NCBI GenBank assembly: GCA_019417865.1
Contig: DYCW01000233.1
Coordinates: 1 to 6,994, forward strand
Direction: 5' to 3'
Length of the DNA stretch: 6,994 bases
Source: Ruminococcus sp.
GTDB taxonomy: Bacteria > Bacillota > Clostridia > Oscillospirales > Ruminococcaceae
The notes below the pieces were generated by a model, which ran no database searches, was not told where the DNA came from, and saw only the letters and a program-made list of their open reading frames with translations. The position numbers and the translations under genes are program-made. Below are positions 1-4,770 of this stretch, piece by piece (position 1 is the stretch's first letter; every line of letters begins with the position of its first letter).

Positions 1-18
1 GATGTGTATAAGAGACAG
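1..18. other. Sequencing adapter remnant (Nextera/Tn5 mosaic end)
   Basis: The first 18 bases, GATGTGTATAAGAGACAG, equal the last 18 of the 19-base Tn5 mosaic end used in Nextera libraries. They are almost certainly untrimmed adapter at a contig end, not genome. When translated they give the peptide MCIRDS, which falsely supplies a start codon to the first reading frame. Genomic sequence should be taken to begin at about position 19. Confidence 0.96.
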
Positions 19-544
19 TGTATATACTGGAAGAAAATCCACCTCTATAATTGAAAAGTTTAGACCAATTGTAAAGGAATCTTTAAACCAATTCATTTCT
101 GAAACAATGAATGACAAACTTAAAACAGCATTGGGGGTAAATGAAGTACCAGACATTAAAACAGCCTCTAAAAAGACAGATGATACTGACACATCAAAAG
201 AAGAGGATGCATCCTCTACTTCTAAAAAATCAAGTAAAATTATAACAACAGAAGAAGAACTGGAAGCGTTTTTCGTCCTGAAAAATATGCTAAAAGAAAA
301 CATACCATTTGATAGGATCAGCTATAAAGATGGTGTGAATTACATGACGATTATCTGCGATGGAAAGGTCACAAAATGGATTTGCCGTCTCTACTTTAAT
401 GGCACAAAAAAGTACATTGCAGTTCCGGATAGTAATGAGAAACGAAAAGAAAAAAGATTCGATATCGAAACACCATATGATATTGAAAAATATCAAGAAG
501 AGATAATGAAATCAGCTTCAAGATTTTTTGAAAAGCAAGTATAA
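19..544 (+). CDS. Restriction-endonuclease-like protein (HsdR_N/COG4748 type), C-terminal part, 5' truncated
   Basis: About 174 codons of the 3' end are present; the 5' part is missing because the contig stops here, and the apparent ATG at position 2 is adapter. The sequence begins with a helical segment (IIEKFRPIVKESLNQF) and a charged Ser/Thr/Lys/Asp-rich linker. A compact C-terminal domain follows, starting at TTEEELEAFFVLKNML and containing the strand-like KWICRLYFNGTKKYIAVP. From memory this layout matches the C-terminus of proteins called type I restriction endonuclease or HsdR N-terminal domain proteins in Firmicutes (COG4748). Their nuclease-like domain is N-terminal and would lie off the window. 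These are often solitary genes without HsdM or HsdS, so the true role is uncertain. It ends 43 bases before the next gene and sits among mobile-element cargo, which fits a defence gene. The family call is moderately confident; activity cannot be judged without the N-terminus. Confidence 0.6.
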
Positions 545-572
545 GGGATTGAAAGCAACTTTCGGCAAAATC

Positions 573-578
573 AGGAGG
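573..578 (+). promoter_or_regulatory. Ribosome binding site deciding the lipoprotein start
   Basis: AGGAGG lies 9 bases before the ATG at 588. It selects the start that puts the lipoprotein signal peptide at the very N-terminus and rules out the in-frame TTG at 528. Confidence 0.85.
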
Positions 579-587
579 ATGTTCCAA

Positions 588-1361
588 ATGAAAAAGATAT
601 TGTGTGTAATTATGGCTCTGTCGCTGCTCGCTGCTGTCGGATGTGGAGATACCACAGATACAACAGAGTCAGAACCTACCACAGAAGCTACTACAGCTGC
701 TACAACGGAAGCAACTACTGTATTCACTACCAAAGCCACAGAAAAAACGACAACAACAGAAGTAACAACAAAAACAAGCACTATTTCACAGCCAAATACT
801 ACAGAAATCATTGACAAGATTGCAAACGATGCAAAAGCAGCAGCTGCAACTGCTACACCAGAAGATCTGCAAAAAGCATTGCAATCATTACGGAACTATC
901 AAAACTTCTTTGTAAACAATGATACAATGTATTATGCTATGTATAATAGCCAACTTTTGTATTACTACTACGAAAACACGAATACGCCTTATGAACAAGC
1001 TGGCTTTTATGCCTTTGCAGCAATTAAATATGTTTATCGTGGAATTGATACCCCTGAAAGTGCGGATACCGTTGACAATCTCTCAAAATTAGAAACGGCG
1101 TTAAGTCAATGCATAGATATTGTACCAACGGAAACTACAGCTGTTACAACAACGATCGTCATAACAGAGGAAAATGTCGTAGAAACAATTGCAGTAGAAC
1201 AGCCAGACAGCAATCAATCCAATAGCAGAACAGTATATATCACAAAAACAGGAAAAAAATATCATTACAGCGATCAGTGTAATGGCGGTACCTATTATCC
1301 AACTACACTGGATGAAGCATTACGAAAAGGATTAGAACCATGCGGCAAATGTGTTAACTGA
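588..1361 (+). CDS. Secreted lipoprotein with Thr-rich linker and C-terminal Cys/His (Ada-like) metal-site domain
   Basis: The protein has 257 residues from the ATG at 588, chosen because AGGAGG at 573-578 lies 9 bases upstream; an in-frame TTG at 528 would add 20 residues before the signal peptide and lacks such a site. Residues 1-19 form a lipoprotein signal peptide (KK, hydrophobic core, LAAVGC with Cys19 as the lipidated residue). Residues 22-75 are a low-complexity Thr/Glu/Ala linker, probably a wall-spanning spacer. A central part rich in Tyr and Asn (about 80-180) is unrecognised. The last 44 residues carry a module common in Clostridia: VYITKTGKKYH, then Cys231, then EPCGKC near the end. 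His226, Cys231, Cys252 and Cys255 could bind zinc, as in the Ada metal-binding fold. No substrate is evident. It is likely displayed on the outer face of the membrane and carried as cargo of the element. Confidence 0.82.
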   Translation: MKKILCVIMALSLLAAVGCGDTTDTTESEPTTEATTAATTEATTVFTTKATEKTTTTEVTTKTSTISQPNTTEIIDKIANDAKAAAATATPEDLQKALQSLRNYQNFFVNNDTMYYAMYNSQLLYYYYENTNTPYEQAGFYAFAAIKYVYRGIDTPESADTVDNLSKLETALSQCIDIVPTETTAVTTTIVITEENVVETIAVEQPDSNQSNSRTVYITKTGKKYHYSDQCNGGTYYPTTLDEALRKGLEPCGKCVN

Positions 1362-1371
1362 AATAATAGCA

Positions 1372-1420
1372 CATATCTCACTTCAAACGGATATACTATC
1401 CGTAGGAGGTGTGAGATATG
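1372..1420 (+). promoter_or_regulatory. Nested inverted repeats over the leader, ribosome site and first start codon of the toxin-antitoxin-like operon
   Basis: CATATCTCAC (1372-1381) and GTGAGATATG (1411-1420) are perfect 10-base inverted repeats. Inside them ACGGATA (1387-1393) and TATCCGT (1397-1403) form a second perfect 7-base stem with a TAC loop. The outer right arm includes the ATG at 1418, and AGGAGG at 1404-1409 sits between the two stems. A shifted pairing of CACTTC (1379-1384) with the bases at 1406-1411 would also cover the ribosome site. A TATACT hexamer (1392-1397) inside the dyad could be a -10 box, but no good -35 is seen. The element could be an autoregulatory operator, an RNA hairpin masking the first start, or both. 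Confidence 0.7.
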
Positions 1421-1606
1421 CAAAAAAAGGAGGAACAGCATATGTTTAATGTTTTGGCAAAACCAGTTGAATGTGCATTGGTTGTAGACCCTGAAAAATT
1501 GACAGAGTTTCTGAAGCATAAGCCAAATCAAAAAATGAAAGAACGGATACTGAGAAACGCAAAGCGATTAGAAGAACAAATGGAAAAGAGTGGCGATAAT
1601 AAATAA
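1418..1606 (+). CDS. Small antitoxin-like protein preceding a GNAT acetyltransferase
   Basis: This gene encodes 62 residues from ATG 1418 or 54 from the in-frame ATG 1442. Both starts have AGGAGG exactly 8 bases upstream (1404-1409 and 1428-1433), so either or both may be used. The longer form only adds a charged MQKKEEQH stretch. The body begins FNVLAKPVECALVVDPEKL and ends in a Lys/Arg/Glu-rich helix (MKERILRNAKRLEEQM). Small proteins of this kind are found directly upstream of GNAT genes in Clostridia. The TAA stop overlaps the next ATG (TAATG), so the two genes are translationally coupled. By position, size and linkage it is proposed as the antitoxin of a type II module. No classical ribbon-helix-helix motif is obvious, so the class is unassigned and function is inferred from context. 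Confidence 0.72.
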   Translation: MQKKEEQHMFNVLAKPVECALVVDPEKLTEFLKHKPNQKMKERILRNAKRLEEQMEKSGDNK

Positions 1607-2136
1607 TGTACGGAAACCAGATTGCAATTGATAAACCAATCCGAGTGAATGAAGATAGTATTCAAATAATAAAATCTTTCAACTGTGGCAATGAGGTAAT
1701 CAATGAATACCTAAAAAATAAAGCAAAAGATGATGCACAAGCTGTTACATTTATCCTGATTGATAAAAAAGAAAAAGCTGTCATTGGTTACTACTCATTA
1801 AATTGTTCTGGATTCATAATAAAATCTATGAGTCATTTTACAATTTATCCAGCAGTAGAAATAAAAATGTTTGCAATGGATGAAAAATATCATCATCTTC
1901 CATACTCCGATGATCCAGAAGATGGAACTTTTAGTGACTACATATTTAGTTTTGTAATTTCAAAAATATATGACTTTACAGAAAAGTATTGTGGTGCTGA
2001 TAAAATTATCCTATACTCTGTGCCAAAAGCTAAAAATTTCTATAAGAAAAATGGATTCCTTGAATTTGAAGATTTCATGTTGAAATCAGAAAGTCGGTTT
2101 TTGGATGGATGTATTCCTATGTATATGGATTTATAA
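1606..2136 (+). CDS. GNAT-family N-acetyltransferase, candidate toxin of a TacAT-like module
   Basis: The protein has 176 residues. The N-terminal part FNCGNEVINEYLKNKAKDDA followed by TFILIDKKEKAVIGYYSLN matches the opening of the GNAT toxin branch (TacT/AtaT-like), which acetylates aminoacyl-tRNA and blocks translation. The C-terminal part has the usual GNAT motif AKNFYKKNGF; its Tyr is at the position of the catalytic Tyr in TacT-type toxins. One oddity is that the acetyl-CoA pyrophosphate loop normally seen as Q/R-x-x-G-x-G/A is not visible after MFAMDEKY; the sequence reads HHLPYSDDPEDGTFSDY. Either this subgroup binds the cofactor differently or activity is reduced. The start overlaps the upstream stop by one base and has no strong ribosome site of its own, which keeps its output tied to the upstream gene. 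An ordinary metabolic acetyltransferase is the alternative. Confidence 0.8.
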   Translation: MYGNQIAIDKPIRVNEDSIQIIKSFNCGNEVINEYLKNKAKDDAQAVTFILIDKKEKAVIGYYSLNCSGFIIKSMSHFTIYPAVEIKMFAMDEKYHHLPYSDDPEDGTFSDYIFSFVISKIYDFTEKYCGADKIILYSVPKAKNFYKKNGFLEFEDFMLKSESRFLDGCIPMYMDL

Positions 2137-2283
2137 TTATTTATTTTGCACTTTTGCGTGAAGCCTGCTCTCTCCTATAAAAAATCATTTTTATTATCCC
2201 TTTTATTATTATCACAAATCAGCGTGATAGATACCCACAATGAATGTGGTGGTACGATACACCTATTGGGGTAGTGTAGTGCA

Positions 2284-2323
2284 TTCAACGTGATTGTAAA
2301 GAACGTTTTCAACAATTTCAACG
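2284..2323. repeat. Short direct repeats, TTCAAC type
   Basis: TTCAACGT occurs at 2284-2291 and 2317-2324, and TTTCAAC at 2307-2313 and 2316-2322, giving three TTCAAC copies in 40 bases, all in the same orientation. Two of them are only 9 bases apart. Spacing and position upstream of a tyrosine recombinase suggest arm-type or repressor binding sites, but this is an inference from layout only. Confidence 0.45.
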
Positions 2324-2330
2324 TTAAAAA

Positions 2331-2360
2331 TACCCCTGCCAATTTCGATTGACAGGGGTA
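2331..2360 (-). terminator. Strong hairpin, intrinsic terminator in the leftward direction
   Basis: TACCCCTG (2331-2338) pairs with CAGGGGTA (2353-2360). After one C/A mismatch, CAAT (2340-2343) pairs with ATTG (2348-2351) around a TTCG loop. On the - strand the stem is followed by five T residues (A run at 2326-2330), making a good intrinsic terminator. On the + strand it is followed by A residues, so it should not terminate integrase transcription. No leftward gene of the element lies just upstream of it, so it may stop antisense transcription crossing the integrase. Confidence 0.65.
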
Positions 2361-2458
2361 AAAAATATTAAGAAAATAAAATGGAAAGATAAAAATAACC
2401 AGTGTAAATATTATAACATTATATCTACTGGCTGTCAATCATGAAAGGGTGAAAAATT

Positions 2459-2917
2459 ATGGCAACAGCAAAAAAACTGCCATCCGGAAACTGGCGTGTC
2501 AACTTGTTTGTCGGAAAAGATATAAATGGGAAACGAATCTATAAATCCTTTACTGCTGAAACAAAAAAACAAGCAGAATTTCTGGCAGCAGAATATAATC
2601 TAAAACGAAAAGAAAAACCAAAAGAAATTACCGTTGGGGATGCGATTGATGGATATATAACATCAAAGGAAAATGCGCTATCTCCTACTACAATTGCTGA
2701 ATATCGTCAAACACGCCGAAATAAATTACAACGTTTGATGAGTGTCCCACTGAATAAGCTGGATAATATCATGATTCAACAAGCAATCAATGAAGATGCT
2801 GCACGATTGTCTCCAAAATTCGTCCGAAACGCACATGGGCTGTTATCAGCTGCGTTAAAAATGTATCTGCCTGATTTTGTATTACGAACAACATTACCAA
2901 AAAACAACCAAAAATAA
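2459..2917 (+). CDS. Tyrosine recombinase/integrase, N-terminal part (arm- and core-binding domains), frame 1 of a split gene
   Basis: This frame encodes 152 residues from ATG 2459, with a modest ribosome site (AAGGGTG) 7 bases upstream. Residues 1-45 form the AP2-like arm-binding domain typical of Tn916/phage-type integrases (LPSGNWRVNLFVGKDINGKR, then KSFTAETKKQAEFLAAEY). Residues about 57-145 are the SAM-like core-binding domain (TVGDAIDGYI, SPTTIAEYRQTRRN). The frame ends at TAA 2915-2917, immediately after A AAA AAC (2899-2905), and the rest of the protein continues in the -1 frame. Alone, this product would bind DNA without catalysis. Either a programmed -1 frameshift makes a 345-residue enzyme, or one A has been lost from the A-run and the gene is broken. 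Confidence 0.85.
   Translation: MATAKKLPSGNWRVNLFVGKDINGKRIYKSFTAETKKQAEFLAAEYNLKRKEKPKEITVGDAIDGYITSKENALSPTTIAEYRQTRRNKLQRLMSVPLNKLDNIMIQQAINEDAARLSPKFVRNAHGLLSAALKMYLPDFVLRTTLPKNNQK
2899..2905 (+). promoter_or_regulatory. Candidate -1 ribosomal frameshift heptamer A AAA AAC
   Basis: In the integrase frame the codons read CCA AAA AAC, so the heptamer has exactly the X XXY YYZ phase needed for a -1 slip. After slipping, the ribosome reads CAA CCA AAA ATA, which continues straight into the catalytic domain. The same heptamer type is used by IS1 transposase. No clear upstream Shine-Dalgarno stimulator or downstream stem-loop is seen, so loss of one A from the run stays possible. Confidence 0.55.
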
Positions 2918-3495
2918 AAGACTTGCCAACACCAGAAGAAGTACTAAATGCTATAAAGGATACAGATGTTGAATTACCCGTATTGCTTGCTTTATGGCTT
3001 GGTATGCGACTATCAGAAATACAAGGGCTCCGATTTAGCGATGTGTTCCCCAACAGTATCATCACAATTTCTCATGTTCGAGTTGTAGTAGACGGAAAAT
3101 TAACAGAAAAAAGTACAACTAAAACATATAATAGCACAAGAAGAATCCAAGCACCAATTGAGATTATCCAAATGATTCAACAAATACCACGTGATTCCAA
3201 CAGCGAATATATTGTAACATATTGCCGTGGTGGAATTTATAAAAGATTTAAACGAGTTATCAAAAATGCAGGTCTAAAAGATATGACATTCCATGATTTA
3301 CGGCATCTAAATGCATCTGTTATGCTGGCTTTAGGTGTGCCTGATAAATATGCAATGGAACGTGGTGGATGGGCGTCTAACAACGTCTTGAAATCAGTAT
3401 ATCAGCATACATTCAGCGATGAACGTCAACACATAGATAATCGAATTGATGATTATTTCAGAAAAATTTTCAGTACTGAAATAGACGGAAAATAA
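2905..3495 (+). CDS. Tyrosine recombinase/integrase, catalytic domain, -1 frame continuation
   Basis: Read from the slippery site in the -1 frame, this part adds 196 residues (QPKIKDLPTPEEVLNAIKD onward). The first ATG in this frame is at 2923 and has no ribosome site, so independent translation is unlikely. Numbered from that Met, the catalytic residues of the family are all present: Arg29 (LGMRLSEIQGL), Lys67 (TTKTYNSTRR), His124 and Arg127 (FHDLRH), Trp150 at the His/Trp position (GGWASNN) and the nucleophile Tyr160 (VYQHTF). The complete set argues against long-standing decay. The enzyme would integrate and excise the element at the tRNA 3' end 88 bases downstream. Nearest relatives by layout are integrases of ICEs and prophages of Firmicutes. 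Confidence 0.88.
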   Translation, partial: QPKIKDLPTPEEVLNAIKDTDVELPVLLALWLGMRLSEIQGLRFSDVFPNSIITISHVRVVVDGKLTEKSTTKTYNSTRRIQAPIEIIQMIQQIPRDSNSEYIVTYCRGGIYKRFKRVIKNAGLKDMTFHDLRHLNASVMLALGVPDKYAMERGGWASNNVLKSVYQHTFSDERQHIDNRIDDYFRKIFSTEIDGK

Positions 3496-3510
3496 TCTTT
3501 TCTAATCTCT

Positions 3511-3534
3511 ATGCAACACAAAATGCAATACAAA
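3511..3534. repeat. Tandem 12-bp repeat beside the attachment site
   Basis: ATGCAACACAAA (3511-3522) is followed at once by ATGCAATACAAA (3523-3534), with one mismatch. It lies between the integrase stop and the tRNA-derived att site. This is where integrase arm-type sites are found in related elements, so it is a likely arm-binding site. Confidence 0.55.
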
Positions 3535-3582
3535 TAATGAAAAATAACGTATTTACATATGTTTTTTACGAACCCATTTAGA

Positions 3583-3605
3583 TTCAAGTCCTGTCACCCG
3601 CACCA
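3583..3605 (+). other. Attachment site: duplicated tRNA 3' end (element border)
   Basis: The 23 bases start with the T-loop TTCAAGT, continue with the T-stem strand CCTGT and the acceptor strand CACCCGC, then discriminator A and CCA. No matching tRNA body precedes it: the bases before the T-loop read TTAGA where a T-stem would need ACAGG, and no anticodon arm is present. It is therefore the 3' copy left when an element integrates into a tRNA gene, with the intact tRNA at the far left end outside the window. The expected 5' acceptor strand is GCGGGTG, which would suit a tRNA-Leu, but the isotype is a guess. Confidence 0.8.
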
Positions 3606-3618
3606 ATTTAAAAAGTGA

Positions 3619-3663
3619 AAAAACCTGCGTAATTTCGGAAAATGCCGAATGACGCAGGTTTTT
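3619..3663 (+). terminator. Bidirectional intrinsic terminator (tRNA side and manC-manA side)
   Basis: AAAAACCTGCGT (3619-3630) pairs perfectly with ACGCAGGTTTTT (3652-3663). Inside, TTCGG (3634-3638) pairs with CCGAA (3645-3649). T-runs follow on both strands. It would end transcription of the original tRNA on the + strand and of the leftward man operon on the - strand. Confidence 0.88.
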
Positions 3664-3668
3664 CTATT

Positions 3669-3761
3669 TTATCTGGAATGCTGCAATGCTTCTATAACCT
3701 GCAGGGTTTCCTCTATTATCAGATTATTAATTTTTGTATTCATAAATTTCATTCTTGCCAT
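3669..3761 (-). pseudogene. Short ORF downstream of manA, resembling the N-terminal stub of a WecB/TagA/CpsF glycosyltransferase
   Basis: This ORF has 30 codons on the - strand, with ATG at 3761 and TAA at 3669-3671. It begins 29 bases after the manA stop and ends just before the terminator stem. The peptide contains MKFMNTKINNLIIEETLQVI. This resembles the start of WecB/TagA/CpsF-family transferases, which typically read INNLTMEETLE followed by a helix; those enzymes add N-acetylmannosamine-type sugars to lipid carriers. The rest of the gene is missing. No strong ribosome site is seen. The resemblance is from memory over about 20 residues, so a real small peptide or chance are alternatives. 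Its neighbours, sugar-nucleotide genes, fit a former cell-surface polysaccharide operon. Confidence 0.4.
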
Positions 3762-3790
3762 CTTCGTTTTCTCACTACAGACTAAATATT

Positions 3791-4756
3791 TTAGCACCGA
3801 ATCTTCAGCATTGTAGCATCTCCTACTACCACGCATCTTCCAATACCTGCAGGCAAAAACACTGTTTCACCCTTACACAACCTTACCGGTTTCTGCTCGG
3901 TATCCATTGTCTCTACTTGACTATAACCGTCTATACACATCAGTACTTGAAACGAATTGTCCATAACAGAGAATGAAAAGCCCTTTGTTACCTGAATCCG
4001 CTCCGTTTCAAAATATTTACAGCGACACAGAAGCTCCCTGGAACATCCAGGATAGTGCTTCACCAGCCTTGGCTTCTGTTTTGCTTCTGGTGTAACCTCC
4101 ATGTCCATGACCTGTAACGCTTTATCAAAATGCAGCTCACGTTTTTTTCCGCTTTTATCTACCCGATTGTAATCATAAACCCGATATGTCACATTGGAGC
4201 TTTCCTGGATTTCAGCCACCAAAATACCTGCACCGATACCGTGTACAGTTCCCGCAGGGACGTAGAATACATCGCCTTTGTGAACCTTTACTTTCTGCAA
4301 ATGTTTGTCCAGTGTTCCGGTTTCTACTGCTTTTTTCAGAATCTCCGGTGTGACCTTATGCTGAAAACCATAAATCAGGCTTGCTCCCTCCTCAGCATCA
4401 ATGACATACCACATCTCAGTTTTGCCATTCTGATGCTCATACTTTCTTGCATATTCATCATTCGGGTGCACCTGTACCGACAAATCCTTCTTCGCATCAA
4501 TGAACTTTATAAGGACAGGAAGTTCTCCGTTTTTTACCTTTGTACCAATGTACTCCGGGTGTTGCTTCAGCACCTCCGCAAGTGTCATGCCTTTGAATTC
4601 ACCATTTTTAACATAGCTAGGACCATCTGGGTGAATTGAGCACTCCCATGTTTCCGCAAGTGGAGTCAGATCAATCTTTTTTTCATATTCCTCTCTTAGA
4701 CGGGTACCACCCCAGAGGTAGTCTTTTCCAGTAGGCGTTAGCTTCAGAATTTCCAT
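3791..4756 (-). CDS. manA: Mannose-6-phosphate isomerase, class I (zinc)
   Basis: The enzyme has 321 residues and interconverts fructose-6-phosphate and mannose-6-phosphate in the cytoplasm. Start 4756 is chosen because AAGGCGG (4764-4770 on the - strand) lies 7 bases upstream and the protein then opens MEILKLTPTGKDYLWGG, as in short Firmicutes ManA. An ATG at 4780 would add 8 residues and overlap manC. The zinc ligands are visible: Gln95 and His97 (LSVQVHPND), Glu114 (KTEMWYV) and His172 (PAGTVHGIG). The length fits the Bacillus-type short class of about 315 residues. The gene begins 14 bases after the manC stop and is clearly in one operon with it. It supplies the first step towards GDP-mannose. 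Confidence 0.95.
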   Translation of the reverse strand: MEILKLTPTGKDYLWGGTRLREEYEKKIDLTPLAETWECSIHPDGPSYVKNGEFKGMTLAEVLKQHPEYIGTKVKNGELPVLIKFIDAKKDLSVQVHPNDEYARKYEHQNGKTEMWYVIDAEEGASLIYGFQHKVTPEILKKAVETGTLDKHLQKVKVHKGDVFYVPAGTVHGIGAGILVAEIQESSNVTYRVYDYNRVDKSGKKRELHFDKALQVMDMEVTPEAKQKPRLVKHYPGCSRELLCRCKYFETERIQVTKGFSFSVMDNSFQVLMCIDGYSQVETMDTEQKPVRLCKGETVFLPAGIGRCVVVGDATMLKIRC

Positions 4757-4770
4757 ATCTCTACCGCCTT

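Larger units (their letters stand above)
2137..2458. other. Non-coding region between GNAT gene and integrase
   Basis: These 322 bases hold no gene that I can support. They contain several small inverted repeats (CCACA 2235-2239 with TGTGG 2245-2249; TACAC-CTA 2258-2265 with TAGTGTA 2272-2278), three copies of TTCAAC (2284-2289, 2308-2313, 2317-2322), and a strong hairpin at 2331-2360. CCAGT (2399-2403) and ACTGG (2427-2431) flank an AT-rich stretch just before the integrase. The region is a plausible control and recombinase-binding region; no excisionase gene is seen in it. Confidence 0.6.

Noticed and set aside
528..587. Upstream TTG start for the lipoprotein
   Set aside because: It overlaps the preceding gene and places 20 residues before the signal peptide; AGGAGG supports 588.
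518..817. Val-rich 99-codon frame on the - strand
   Set aside because: It is the antisense of the Thr-codon repeats of the lipoprotein linker; low-complexity mirror with no ribosome site.
2200..2360. CRISPR array
   Set aside because: The repeats are 6-8 bases and irregularly spaced; there are no repeat-spacer units.
2349..2382. Integrase promoter from TTGACA at 2349-2354
   Set aside because: The hexamer is perfect but lies in the hairpin stem, and no -10 box occurs at 16-18 bases; the best candidate is 22 bases away.
2441..2458. Upstream ATG at 2441 in frame with the integrase
   Set aside because: It reaches TGA after three codons (ATG AAA GGG TGA).
3540..3605. Complete tRNA gene ending in CCA
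   Set aside because: The 5' T-stem strand does not pair and no anticodon or D arm exists upstream, so only the 3' end is present.
4130..4639. 169-codon frame on the + strand inside manA
   Set aside because: manA on the other strand is complete, with its zinc ligands and operon context; this frame is antisense shadow.
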